The notes under the pieces: model-generated
Seen by the model: the letters and a program-made list of their open reading frames with translations, nothing else
What the model was told of the DNA's origin: nothing
Databases searched by the model: none
Shown: positions 52,019 to 61,531 of the stretch, piece by piece
Position numbering within the stretch: the first letter of the stretch is position 1
How the letters are laid out: the number at the start of each line of letters is the position of its first letter
Source of the DNA: a bacterium
GTDB taxonomy: Bacteria; Bacillota; Clostridia; Lachnospirales; Lachnospiraceae
Direction: 5' to 3'
NCBI GenBank assembly: GCA_023663725.1
Contig: JAMPGX010000006.1
Span: 88,776-152,775 of the forward strand
DNA length: 64,000 nucleotides
Position numbers and translations under genes: made by a program

Positions 52019-53215
52019 ATGCCCAATTTACGAGAACTCGAAAATGCAATGCCTGTGGCCCCACTAAAGCTGATCACACTGCCCTCTGCAGAGAAAATGG
52101 GACACAGGATCAATGACTATCTAGTTGAATTCCGCCGCAGCATCAACAATAAGAAGGTAAAGAATGACCCTGCCTTTCACGGCTATATCGAGAATAATTA
52201 CCTCATTTCCGCCGATTGTCCCCGCTTTGGAACGGGGGAGGCCAAGGGCGTATTCCACGAGTCCATCCGTGGCAAAGACCTGTTTCTGCTCGTGGATGTG
52301 TGCAACCACAGCATCACCTACGATATGAACGGGTACCGCAATCATATGTCTCCTGACGACCACTATCAGGATCTCAAGAGAGTCATCGCGGCCTGTGCTG
52401 GCAAAGCCCGCCGCATCAACGTGATCATGCCCTTTTTGTATGAGGGCAGACAGCATAAGAGAAATGGCCGAGAGTCTCTGGACTGTGCCTATGCACTGAA
52501 GGAGCTGCGCGAAATGGGAGTGGCCAATCTTGTCACATTTGATGCCCACGATCCCCGTGTATTGAACTCCACTCCTCTGAGCGGATTTGATAACTTCCAA
52601 CCGCCCTACCAGTTTTTAAAGGCACTGCTACACGCGGAGGAGGATCTACTGGTGGACAAGGAACACCTGTTGGTTATCAGCCCTGATGAGGGCGCTCTGG
52701 ACAGGGCCATCTATTTTGCCACCGTGCTGGGAGTGGATACTGGTATGTTCTATAAGCGCAGGGATTATTCCACCATCGAGAACGGCAAGAATCCCATCGT
52801 GGCACATGAATTTCTGGGGGACAACATTGACGGCAAGGATATTATCATCATTGATGATATGATCTCCTCAGGCGGCAGCATGCTGGATACAGCCAAACAG
52901 CTTAAAAAAATGAATGCCCGACGTGTCTATATCTGTTGCACCTTCGGTCTCTTCACCGAGGGACTGAAATCCTTCGATCACGCCTATGAGCAGGGCTATT
53001 TTGACAAGGTCATCACCACCAATCTGACCTATCTGCCCCCTGAGATTCATAGCCGCCCCTACTTTGTGGAGGCTGATATGAGCAAGTTCATGGCTTCCAT
53101 CATTGATTTCATGAACCATGACATATCCCTGACCAATACGATGGCAACCACAGAAAAAATACACGGCATTGTAGAGGCCTACAACAATCGTCGAAATTTC
53201 TCTCTGGACTATTGA
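52019..53215 (+). CDS. prs: Ribose-phosphate pyrophosphokinase
   Basis: The 398-residue protein is longer than the common 315-residue Prs but has the phosphoribosyl site DIIIIDDMISSGGSMLDTAKQLK near 277-300 and HDPRV-like FDAHDPRVLNS near 173. It makes PRPP from ribose-5-phosphate for nucleotides, histidine and tryptophan. Extended forms like this one, with insertions, are found in Lachnospiraceae. It is a single gene with its own promoter, convergent with the histidine kinase gene. Confidence 0.88.
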   Translation: MPNLRELENAMPVAPLKLITLPSAEKMGHRINDYLVEFRRSINNKKVKNDPAFHGYIENNYLISADCPRFGTGEAKGVFHESIRGKDLFLLVDVCNHSITYDMNGYRNHMSPDDHYQDLKRVIAACAGKARRINVIMPFLYEGRQHKRNGRESLDCAYALKELREMGVANLVTFDAHDPRVLNSTPLSGFDNFQPPYQFLKALLHAEEDLLVDKEHLLVISPDEGALDRAIYFATVLGVDTGMFYKRRDYSTIENGKNPIVAHEFLGDNIDGKDIIIIDDMISSGGSMLDTAKQLKKMNARRVYICCTFGLFTEGLKSFDHAYEQGYFDKVITTNLTYLPPEIHSRPYFVEADMSKFMASIIDFMNHDISLTNTMATTEKIHGIVEAYNNRRNFSLDY

Positions 53216-53252
53216 AACTTCTTTGCCGGGGACAGGAAGCGGTGATTTATAT

Positions 53253-56024
53253 TTATTCCTCCTCCTTCCCTGGCTCTGAAACCACATCCGGCTCCCTGTA
53301 CTCCTGAAAGCTCAGTTGAATCTTGAACAGATCTCCATCCAACACAATCTTAAATTCACCGTTTTGCAGCTCCGTCAGATTTTTGGCTATGGATAATCCC
53401 AAGCCGCTGCCCTCGCTGCTGCGGGACACATCCCCCCTGACAAAGCGCTCCGTCAGCTCCTCCGGGTCAAAATTCAAAGCTGTTTCCGAGATATTCTTTA
53501 TGGATGCCCTGACCATTCCATCATCTTTATCTAAGTCAACATAAACCCTGGTTCCCGACATGGCATATTTACAGATATTGTTAAACAGGTTCTCCACAAC
53601 GCGCCACATGCGGCGGCTGTCCGCATAGATATATGCCGGACTGCTCGGCTCTGTAAACATAACCTGTAACCCGCGGGCTTCCAGCTTCTCCGAAAACTCT
53701 CCCAGGGACTGCCGGAGCAGTTCTGCCAGATCAAGCCTGCCGTTATCCAGCGCAATATTGCCAGAGGATATCCTGGAGGCCTCCAGCAGATCGTCCGTCA
53801 GCTGCTTAAGCCTCTGCGCCTTGGAATCCAATACCGCAATATAGCTGCGAATTGGCTCCTGCGCTATCTTTTCCCGCTTGAGCAGATCGACATAATTGAT
53901 GATGGATGTCAGAGGCGTCTTGATATCATGAGACACATTGGTAATCAGATCCGCCTGCATCCTCTCGTCCTTCATACTTGTAGCCACCGCCTTGCGGATT
54001 CCATCACCGATGTTATTGACAGATGCCGCCAGTTCCTTATTATCACCATGCAGACTCTCGCTGTCCAGCAGATACCCTATATCCCCTCCCCTGATTCGGG
54101 AAATTCCCTCTATAATATCATTGCGCTCTGCGCTTTTGCGAAAGATATAAATTCCCACGCCGCCGTCCAGAACAATGACAAACAGCAGCGGAATCAGCAA
54201 CAATCCCCTGGACGCGTCTCGAAGCTCATACAATACCAGCACGCAGAGCAGATTGGCCAACAGAAAGATATTGTAGGGCATCAGCGTCCGAATCACTGCG
54301 TTATGATTCTCCAGCATCATCTTGACCCCTCTATATATGACGCTGCAGACTCGATGCAGAATACTGTTTCTCCAAAGGGCACTGCACTGCATCCGCCTCA
54401 CCAGGCTATACCAGAATAGTCCCGCATACAGGCTGACCAGCAGTCCATAACCACTGATGATGGCCAATATATACTGTTTGGCCGTGATCAGCTGTTGCAT
54501 AGTCGCTCGACTGTCCCGATAGAAGATCGTATCATATACATTCTCATAGATGACCCCAAAAAGGCGCCCCAGCCCTGCCCCTGTCAACAATAAGAGGAAC
54601 AGAAATATCTCCGTGGGCAGCCGGTCGAACACATAGAGCCTGGATACTGTTTTACCCTCCTCCTCCAGCTTACCCGTGGTATAGCTGATGTAACCGCCAA
54701 TTCCCATCCAGATCAGCAGGAACGCAATACCGAAGATCAGAATCAGCCACATATGGGGTATAATACTGTTATAGGTATCCATCGCCAGGTAAAACTGATC
54801 CTTCTGTATTGGGAAATCCGTATTTACACCGATCCACAGCTTAGTGTTCTTAGGGAACGCATATTCGTAATCGCTGACATTGTTAAACATCTCATCCTCT
54901 GTGATATTGGCATTGGATTCCACCAACATGGAATCTGGAAAATATACCACATACTTGCCAAGACCGCGGAAATACTCCGTCTTCTCACTGTCAGTCAGCT
55001 GGGAAAACTCCATATCCATGTTGGTATAGTACTCCTGCCCTTCCCGGGTGGTGGTACTGATAAAAAATTGCAGATTTGTTTTGCCCTGAGCATACAGGTC
55101 ATTCTGATTCTGATACAGGGCGTAATTATATGTCAGCGTCTCCACGGTTTCTATCACATTGGCCTCGAGCATACAATATTCCGGCCAGTTCGAACAGCTG
55201 GCGGCAATGGATTGATCCGTAATCGTGTTGTATCTGGGTACCAGCATTTCCATGCTGATAACCTCCTGTCCGCCCCGATTCAAAACATAGACTTCCTTGC
55301 CCTGCATCGCCATCTCCACGGTGATCCGATTAAACAGAGCATCGACACCCCAGATATTTTCTATGTACTGCATCGCCGTCTCATAGGCCTCTTCCTGTCC
55401 CATAAAGTCAAAATCAGTCACGGAAAACTCTTCCGCGTCCTCATTGGGTTCTTCCCCTGACCTGTCTATATCATTTTTTATATCCCAGGCCAGAATATTG
55501 GAAATTGCTTCCTCCGAAAAGTCAAATTGTTCCAGCTGCTCTCCATAGCCATAGCTGTCAAAAACACTCTCATAGCCAAAATAGACAATAAAATCAAACT
55601 TGCTCTGAAAAGTCACCGTCTGCAGCTCCAGACCATATTTACCCCAACGGATCAATTCGTCCAGATGATAACTGGCGTTGACCAGACAGTCGCTCTTATG
55701 GGAAATCCGATTCACAAACCTGGTGACGCCGATGACTTTGCTGCCCTCAAAACGTCCGTTGGTCTCCAGCTGTCCCTTGATCACTGCCAGTCGGGTAATG
55801 TCATTGATCGCGTTGCGGAACACATCAGTGAATATTCGGGAATCCTCAAATTCCCCCGCATTGTCCATCAGACCCACCCGGTAACCAATCTGGTCGCCGT
55901 ACATATTGTCCACCACAATATTGGAATTGACAGCGATGATACCCACCATCACCGCCATGCCAATGGCTGCGAGATGCTGCACAATATGCAACGCCAGCCG
56001 CCGTATCACTCTGTTGTTTTTCAT
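53253..56024 (-). CDS. Large sensor histidine kinase
   Basis: A 923-residue kinase: first helix near 13-30, a sensor domain of about 390 residues outside the membrane, about four more helices between 425 and 640, then HisKA and HATPase: VSHDIKTPLTSIINYVDLLKRE (His in the H box), NLFNNICKYA (N box) and GSGLGLSIAKNL (G box). The large extracytoplasmic domain has no motif I recognise. It overlaps the response regulator gene by 4 bases and forms a two-component pair with it. Confidence 0.92.
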   Translation of the reverse strand: MKNNRVIRRLALHIVQHLAAIGMAVMVGIIAVNSNIVVDNMYGDQIGYRVGLMDNAGEFEDSRIFTDVFRNAINDITRLAVIKGQLETNGRFEGSKVIGVTRFVNRISHKSDCLVNASYHLDELIRWGKYGLELQTVTFQSKFDFIVYFGYESVFDSYGYGEQLEQFDFSEEAISNILAWDIKNDIDRSGEEPNEDAEEFSVTDFDFMGQEEAYETAMQYIENIWGVDALFNRITVEMAMQGKEVYVLNRGGQEVISMEMLVPRYNTITDQSIAASCSNWPEYCMLEANVIETVETLTYNYALYQNQNDLYAQGKTNLQFFISTTTREGQEYYTNMDMEFSQLTDSEKTEYFRGLGKYVVYFPDSMLVESNANITEDEMFNNVSDYEYAFPKNTKLWIGVNTDFPIQKDQFYLAMDTYNSIIPHMWLILIFGIAFLLIWMGIGGYISYTTGKLEEEGKTVSRLYVFDRLPTEIFLFLLLLTGAGLGRLFGVIYENVYDTIFYRDSRATMQQLITAKQYILAIISGYGLLVSLYAGLFWYSLVRRMQCSALWRNSILHRVCSVIYRGVKMMLENHNAVIRTLMPYNIFLLANLLCVLVLYELRDASRGLLLIPLLFVIVLDGGVGIYIFRKSAERNDIIEGISRIRGGDIGYLLDSESLHGDNKELAASVNNIGDGIRKAVATSMKDERMQADLITNVSHDIKTPLTSIINYVDLLKREKIAQEPIRSYIAVLDSKAQRLKQLTDDLLEASRISSGNIALDNGRLDLAELLRQSLGEFSEKLEARGLQVMFTEPSSPAYIYADSRRMWRVVENLFNNICKYAMSGTRVYVDLDKDDGMVRASIKNISETALNFDPEELTERFVRGDVSRSSEGSGLGLSIAKNLTELQNGEFKIVLDGDLFKIQLSFQEYREPDVVSEPGKEEE

Positions 56025-56755
56025 TCCGATCCTCTCAAATCACGCGACTCGTTGGCCTGATTATCCTGCTTTTCAATCTTATACCCCACTCCCCACACCA
56101 CCTTCAGATAACGGGGGTCGCGAGGATTGATCTCTATCTTCTCTCTGATATGACGAATATGTACCGCCACCGTGTTATCCGCGCCGATAGCATCCTCATT
56201 CCAGATATTTTCATAGATCTCATTGATTGAAAACACTCTGCCCTGATTCTTGACCAATAATAGCAGGATATTATATTCCATAGGCGTCAACTTAACCAGC
56301 TCCTCATCCACCCGAACCTCTTTTGTCTCATCGTTGATGACAAGGCCACCTGCCCTGTATATCTGAGTGTTCTCCTGACTCAGACTGCCCAGAGAGGTAT
56401 AGCGGCGCAGATTAGATTTCACTCTCGCTATAAGCTCCAACGGATTAAAGGGCTTTGTCACATAATCATCCGCCCCTACATTCAGTCCGAGAATCTTATC
56501 CGCATCCTCAGACTTCGCCGACAGGATAATGATCGGAATGCTGCTGCCTGCCCTGATTTTCAGAGTGGCCTCTATTCCGTCCATATTAGGCATCATCACA
56601 TCCATGATCAGCAGATGAATCTGCTCTCGAGAGAGGAGTTCTATAGCCTGCTGGCCGTCATATGCCTTAAATACCCCGTACCCTTCCTCCCGCAGATAGA
56701 TATCAATCGCGTCCACAATCTCTCTGTCATCATCACACACTAGTATATTTGCCAT
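56021..56755 (-). CDS. OmpR-family response regulator
   Basis: The 244-residue protein has a receiver domain (CDDD near 7-10, phosphorylated Asp in LLIMDVMMPNMDG near 53, Lys in YVTKPF) and a winged-helix DNA-binding domain (about 135-235: LTPMEYNILLLLVKNQGRVF, VHIRHIREKIE). It is encoded with the histidine kinase and directly after pgeF (2-base gap). Target genes are unknown. Confidence 0.95.
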   Translation of the reverse strand: MANILVCDDDREIVDAIDIYLREEGYGVFKAYDGQQAIELLSREQIHLLIMDVMMPNMDGIEATLKIRAGSSIPIIILSAKSEDADKILGLNVGADDYVTKPFNPLELIARVKSNLRRYTSLGSLSQENTQIYRAGGLVINDETKEVRVDEELVKLTPMEYNILLLLVKNQGRVFSINEIYENIWNEDAIGADNTVAVHIRHIREKIEINPRDPRYLKVVWGVGYKIEKQDNQANESRDLRGSE

Positions 56756-56756
56756 A

Positions 56757-57665
56757 CTAAACTCCTTTCAGCATCAGAAATGCCGCCAGGTTCCCCCGCT
56801 TTCCCTTGCTGGCACGATGGGAAAACAGATAGCTACTGTTACAGCAGGTACACACATCTGTAACCTGTATCCGGGAAAGGGGAATTCCTGCTCCCCGCAA
56901 AACCAATAGATTGGCCAGCCACAGGTCCAGCTGATACTTTCCCTCTGTCCGTCCCCGCAGCAAAAGCTGTCCGCGAGGATATAATCCCTGCCCTGTCATC
57001 TCCTCCAGCAGCCTTCCGCTGCATGGAATGGACTTCTCCAGTTGGCAGAACTGCTCCGCCACCTCCTCGCTCACTTCATAACAGTCCTGGCAGATCGATG
57101 GGCCAATAGCCACTGTCAACTGCTCTGGCTCGGTTCCAAACTCCTGCCTCATCCGCTCCGTCATGCATCTGCCCATGCCTGCTGCCGTGCCTCTCCAGCC
57201 CGAATGCGCCAGGCCGATGGCGCCGTTCTCGACATCAACAAAGTATAGCGGCACGCAGTCCGCAGTAAAACATACCAGACATAGATTGCTGTCGTCTGTC
57301 ACTAACCCGTCTACATCTGTATAATCTCTGTCGCGGATAATGCCCTTCCCCCCGTCTGCCCGATACACTCTGCGGATATTGGTGGTATGAGTCTGATAGG
57401 TGCACACCATACGGGATACCTCCGTGTGCAGCGCGTCCGCCATACGGCGATAGTTCTCATGCACCCTGTCCATATCATCCCCTCTGGTAAAGGACAGATT
57501 CATTGTGGCATAGTCGCCTTCGCTGCTCCCGCCGATTCTGGTGGAGAAAGCATGCATGATTCCCGGCAAAGCGGAGAGCAACGGAAAAGTCAAATATTCC
57601 ACCTCCCCCGCTTTTTTCTGACATATCACCTGTTCTCTGCCTTTTGCCCTGATGATTTTCTCCAA
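56757..57665 (-). CDS. pgeF: Polyphenol oxidase family / purine nucleoside-processing enzyme (PgeF, YfiH)
   Basis: A 302-residue YfiH/laccase-domain protein with the zinc-binding pattern: FTADCVPLYFVD, LAHSGWRGTAAG and later VCTCCNSSYLFSHRA. The family acts as a purine nucleoside phosphorylase/adenosine deaminase or in peptidoglycan editing. The start is a TTG at 57665 with AGGTGAG upstream. It lies between yraN and the two-component genes. Confidence 0.88.
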   Translation of the reverse strand: MEKIIRAKGREQVICQKKAGEVEYLTFPLLSALPGIMHAFSTRIGGSSEGDYATMNLSFTRGDDMDRVHENYRRMADALHTEVSRMVCTYQTHTTNIRRVYRADGGKGIIRDRDYTDVDGLVTDDSNLCLVCFTADCVPLYFVDVENGAIGLAHSGWRGTAAGMGRCMTERMRQEFGTEPEQLTVAIGPSICQDCYEVSEEVAEQFCQLEKSIPCSGRLLEEMTGQGLYPRGQLLLRGRTEGKYQLDLWLANLLVLRGAGIPLSRIQVTDVCTCCNSSYLFSHRASKGKRGNLAAFLMLKGV

Positions 57666-57708
57666 CCAGACTCACCTCTTTCCTTCCCGCTGCAAGCTCC
57701 GTTTACTC

Positions 57709-58068
57709 TCACCGACGGTATTCATGAGGAAAAGCATTTTTAATCCATCTGATCTGCTCTCCCTCTATGGCAATCACATCATATCGGATCGCGGTATTCT
57801 GCGGGATACGCTTTACATAGCGGTAATAATCTGCCGTCCTGCATATCCGCCGCCGCTTTGACGGCCCCACCGCCTCCTCCGGATGCCCCATATCCGCGCT
57901 GCTTCGGTATTTTACCTCAATAAATACCAGATATTCCTGATCGCGGCCAATCAGATCAATCTCTCCGCTCTGACAGCGATAATTGCGCTCCCGTATTGCC
58001 ACACCCTGATGCTCCAGATAAGCAGCCGCTATATCCTCCCTATCTTTTCCGATTTTTCTTCTGTTCAT
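57709..58068 (-). CDS. YraN family (UPF0102) endonuclease-like protein
   Basis: The 119-residue protein shows the family start GKDREDIAAAYLEHQG, then QSGEIDLIGRD and VFIEVKYRSS, the Glu-x-Lys core of a PD-(D/E)XK-like nuclease fold. Its natural role is not known. It is in the rnhB-lepB operon, where yraN is often found. Confidence 0.92.
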   Translation of the reverse strand: MNRRKIGKDREDIAAAYLEHQGVAIRERNYRCQSGEIDLIGRDQEYLVFIEVKYRSSADMGHPEEAVGPSKRRRICRTADYYRYVKRIPQNTAIRYDVIAIEGEQIRWIKNAFPHEYRR

Positions 58069-58073
58069 CCGCT

Positions 58074-58358
58074 TTACTTTCTGACCTTCCCCTTCAGCTT
58101 ATCCATGGAGTCAACGAAAATCAGAATCTCGGCAACCACCTCATAGAGCTCCGGCGGTATCATGTCTCCGATCTCCAGTCTGGATAAGGTATCCGCCAGC
58201 TTATCATCCCTGTGTATGGGTACGTCGCTCTCCTGTGCCCTCTCAATGATTCGCTCCGCCAGCTGCCCCCGTCCGGAGGCGATGACCTTGGGAGCGTCTT
58301 CCTCTGGATTATACTCCAGTGCGATAGCCTGCTTTGGCTTATTATTTCTCTCTGTCAT
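58074..58358 (-). CDS. FlhB C-terminal-domain homologue (YlqH-like)
   Basis: A 94-residue protein resembling the cytoplasmic tail of FlhB/YscU: KQAIALEYNPEEDAPKVIASGRGQLAERIIERAQESDVPIHRDDKLADTLSRLEIGDMIPPELYEVVAEI-type sequence, but without the NPTH cleavage motif and without membrane helices. No flagellar genes are in the window. ATG 58358 has GGAG 7 bases upstream and overlaps the region just after the FliK-like gene. A role in export switching is inference. Confidence 0.85.
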   Translation of the reverse strand: MTERNNKPKQAIALEYNPEEDAPKVIASGRGQLAERIIERAQESDVPIHRDDKLADTLSRLEIGDMIPPELYEVVAEILIFVDSMDKLKGKVRK

Positions 58359-58375
58359 CCCTAAATCTCCATTCA

Positions 58376-60094
58376 TCAGGCAAATGCATCAAAAGAGTAG
58401 TCCGAACAGGCCGGACGATTGCTCTGCTCCTCAATCAATTCCCGCATCACCGTGTTGCCATTTTGCATCTCTCTGACCTGAAAAGCACAGTTCATATGAT
58501 ACCCCCGCTTTTCCAGGCGCTGGTTGAGCAGATCTATATGCTCCGCTATGAAGTCCAGCATCTCCTCCTGCGGCAGATAGAATCTTGTGCTGACCTTGTC
58601 CTCCCGCAGCTGCACATACACATCCATCGGCCCCAAATTGGCCATATCCAGATGAAGCAGCGCGCTGACCTCTCCCTCCTGAACCGCCTTCTTCTGCCTG
58701 TTGGCGTACACATACAGTTCGCCATGTGCATCACTGTCCATCATCTTGAGCGGAAGCTGCACATAAGAATAGGCATCGTTGAGCTGATTCAAGAAGTTCA
58801 GATTCTGATTCAGATTTTGTACCGTTTTCCCCAGCATACCGTTCTCCTGCCCCGCGCTTGTGAGCGCCTCCGACAGAGCGCCCAGATGCCTGCCAAGCCT
58901 CCCATATACCTGGTCCAGCTTCTCCTTGCTGGTATCCTGAGGCCGCAGGGACAGCTCCTGCCGAATGTGCTCCTGCAGTTGCCTCTGAAACTCCGGAGAT
59001 TTGACCAGCTCCCTGAGCGGCAATTGCCTGCCCTGCGCCAATGTCTGGGCCACCCGACGCAGCAAATCATTCCCAGTCGATTGACGGATGACATTTTCCT
59101 CCGGATTCTCTCCGCCCTGAGGCTTCAATGCGGCCCTGTCACTCTGCTGCACATTCTCCTTCACATTCTCTCCGGATCTGATAGCATCTCCTCCCTCGTC
59201 GCGGAGCTGAATTCCCTCCTCCGTAATCACTATCGTCTTTCCTGCCGATGGAGCCTGCGGCGGATTCTCTCCTTCCGGCATCATCTGCTCCTGTCGATTT
59301 ACAGAGCTGGCGGTCTCCTCTTCCTGGCTCAAGGAAGCAGTAGACGGCTCCTCCTCTAAGACGGTCTGAGCGTTAACCTCGACGGCAGAAGTCCCATCCT
59401 CATTGAGCAACAATTCTGTCAGCAGTCTCCCTACCTCCTGATCCATTCCCTTTGCAGACATGTCGGAAAGCAATCGTGGCAACTGCCCGCTGAGCTCATT
59501 GATCCCCTCCATCATCTGATGCGTCATATTTTTATAAGAATTAATCTGCTCCAGATTCTCCACATTCACAGGCATTCCCAGCTTATGCAGGTCAATAATA
59601 TCCATGAGCTGCGCATCGGCAAAGGTGGTCACCTCATGGTAAAAATTCTGAAGGGCTTCCCTGTCAATGGGCATTCCCTCCTTCATCAGCAGCCCTGTGA
59701 GCTGCATGGTTGTGTCATTGACAGGCAGGGACGCCATCTGCACAGCTTTCTGGGCATTGGCCTCCGTACCCATATTCTCAAACAGTGGATTCAGAGACAG
59801 GCCAGTACCGTTATTCTTGACCTGAAACAGGATATTTTTGCTCATGGACAGCGCCATATTCTGTTCCAGCCTGGCCTGAAGCTCCATTTCGCTGCCTTGA
59901 AAGTTAATCAAAAGCTTTATGTCTTCTCCGCTTCTTTCCAATATCCTTCCCGAAAGGATCTGACCTGGCGTCAACGCCTGTATCTCCTTCTGCAGCGCGG
60001 CGGGCAGCTGCTCTCTGCCAGTGGCCTGTATATTCTGAGAATTCTGTGCATCCTGCGTCTGTTTACCTGCCTGCAACAAATCCGTAATCCACAT
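58376..60094 (-). CDS. FliK-like hook-length-control domain protein
   Basis: A 572-residue, Gln/Glu-rich protein, largely helical and disordered in its middle (about 255-350), ending in a Flg_hook (FliK C-terminal) domain near 440-530 (YVQLPLKM, GELYVYANRQKK, LLHLDMANLGPMDVYVQLREDKVSTRFYL). It is encoded upstream of the FlhB-tail homologue; FliK and FlhB are known partners in flagellar export. In B. subtilis the equivalent ylqG-ylqH pair is beside rnhB, as here. The gene looks intact. Confidence 0.82.
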   Translation of the reverse strand: MWITDLLQAGKQTQDAQNSQNIQATGREQLPAALQKEIQALTPGQILSGRILERSGEDIKLLINFQGSEMELQARLEQNMALSMSKNILFQVKNNGTGLSLNPLFENMGTEANAQKAVQMASLPVNDTTMQLTGLLMKEGMPIDREALQNFYHEVTTFADAQLMDIIDLHKLGMPVNVENLEQINSYKNMTHQMMEGINELSGQLPRLLSDMSAKGMDQEVGRLLTELLLNEDGTSAVEVNAQTVLEEEPSTASLSQEEETASSVNRQEQMMPEGENPPQAPSAGKTIVITEEGIQLRDEGGDAIRSGENVKENVQQSDRAALKPQGGENPEENVIRQSTGNDLLRRVAQTLAQGRQLPLRELVKSPEFQRQLQEHIRQELSLRPQDTSKEKLDQVYGRLGRHLGALSEALTSAGQENGMLGKTVQNLNQNLNFLNQLNDAYSYVQLPLKMMDSDAHGELYVYANRQKKAVQEGEVSALLHLDMANLGPMDVYVQLREDKVSTRFYLPQEEMLDFIAEHIDLLNQRLEKRGYHMNCAFQVREMQNGNTVMRELIEEQSNRPACSDYSFDAFA

Positions 60095-60149
60095 AAAATT
60101 AGCCGCCTTTCTCCCCTTCCATACTCACCGCGTCATCAGTCAAAGCTCC

Positions 60150-60908
60150 CTATACAAAGCTGTGGATAAAGCTTCTTCTATGGATCGGTGTCGGTCCATA
60201 TTTTTTAAGGGCCTCAATATGAGCAGCGCTTCCATACCCCTTATTTTCCGCAAAATGATACTCTGGATACACCTGATCATACTCTCGCATCAACCTGTCT
60301 CGGGTAACCTTGGCAATAATGCTGGCAGCCCCGATGGATATACTTTTGGCATCCCCTTTAATGATGGGAACCTGCCTGATAGACACCTGAGGGATCGTCA
60401 CAGCGTCATTCAGCAGAAGCTCCGGCTGGGGACTTAACTTGCCTATGGCTTCCCGCATGGCCTCATATGTAGCCTGTAAAATATTGATCTCGTCAATCCG
60501 CTCAGGAGATGCATAGCCGACTGCACATGCTATAGCTTTATCCATGATCAGCCCATAAAGCTCCTCTCTCTTTTTTTCGGATAATTGTTTGGAATCATTA
60601 ATATACAGAATATCACAATTTTTAGGCAGGATGACGGCTCCGGCCACTACCGGCCCCGCCAGTGGTCCCCGTCCCACCTCGTCGATACCGCAGATATGAG
60701 CATAGCAGTCAAACTTTCGCTCATATTCCCACAACTTATCTGTGCGCTCCCGCTCCTTCTGCCAGGCGCCAATTCGTCTGCGGGCCGTCTCCACACACTT
60801 CTGGACACCGCTTCTGGAGTCTCCCTCATACTGCGCGACAAAAGCAGGCAGCTCATTTTCATAAGCTGCCTGCAATCTTGCTTTTATCTCTTCAACGCTG
60901 ATTGCCAT
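60150..60908 (-). CDS. rnhB: Ribonuclease HII
   Basis: The 252-residue enzyme has GIDEVGRGPLAGPVVAGAVILP near 74 (catalytic Asp-Glu), LLNDAV near 165 and the SIGAASIIAKVTRDRLM region. It removes RNA from RNA-DNA hybrids and misincorporated ribonucleotides. The extra N-terminal 70 residues are typical of the Firmicute form. It lies in the rbgA-lepB neighbourhood, a conserved arrangement. Confidence 0.96.
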   Translation of the reverse strand: MAISVEEIKARLQAAYENELPAFVAQYEGDSRSGVQKCVETARRRIGAWQKERERTDKLWEYERKFDCYAHICGIDEVGRGPLAGPVVAGAVILPKNCDILYINDSKQLSEKKREELYGLIMDKAIACAVGYASPERIDEINILQATYEAMREAIGKLSPQPELLLNDAVTIPQVSIRQVPIIKGDAKSISIGAASIIAKVTRDRLMREYDQVYPEYHFAENKGYGSAAHIEALKKYGPTPIHRRSFIHSFV

Positions 60909-60951
60909 ATCTCCAACTCCCTGTTTCCGATTACATCATCCTCGATCCGCC

Positions 60952-61497
60952 TCACTGATGCTGCAATATGCCAAAACTGTCAAAGGGCCATATGCGAAGC
61001 CAGGCTCTTCCGATGATATCATCCCGCTTAATATTACCAACCTCTGCTACACGACTGTCAGTGCTGTTATTTCGATTGTCTCCCATTACAAAATACTCAT
61101 CTTCTCCCAGTGTAATCGGTTCTCTGGCAAGGCCAATCTTCTCTGCCTGAATCACCTCTCTGCCATAGGACTCATAGAGAATCTCGCCATTGATGTAGAT
61201 GTGGCCCTCTTCATCAATCTGTATCGTTTCCCCCGGAAGACCAATTATCCGCTTGATATAGTAAGTCTTTTCCTTATGTTTGAAAGGGAATACTATGATA
61301 TCATATCGCTCCGGTTCCCTGAACCTATATGTAATCTTATCCACGATCAGATTATCGTGATTACTGAGCGTTGGCTCCATACTGGCGCCATTAACTTCCG
61401 TTCTCTGCCCCACAAAGGCAATTACCAAATATGTCAGGCACAGCACGATCAATAGATATAATCCCGTGCTGAATATTTCTTTCATGACCTTTTTCAT
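60952..61497 (-). CDS. lepB: Signal peptidase I (first copy)
   Basis: A 181-residue type I signal peptidase with one N-terminal helix, VNGASMEPTL (catalytic Ser near 40), YYIKRIIGLPGE (catalytic Lys near 81) and GDNRNNSTDSR. It cleaves secretory signal peptides. A second copy is encoded 900 bases away, on the other side of rbgA. Confidence 0.95.
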   Translation of the reverse strand: MKKVMKEIFSTGLYLLIVLCLTYLVIAFVGQRTEVNGASMEPTLSNHDNLIVDKITYRFREPERYDIIVFPFKHKEKTYYIKRIIGLPGETIQIDEEGHIYINGEILYESYGREVIQAEKIGLAREPITLGEDEYFVMGDNRNNSTDSRVAEVGNIKRDDIIGRAWLRIWPFDSFGILQHQ

Positions 61498-61531
61498 ATC
61501 TATACCTCCCGCCTGCTTTTATATCTTCATT

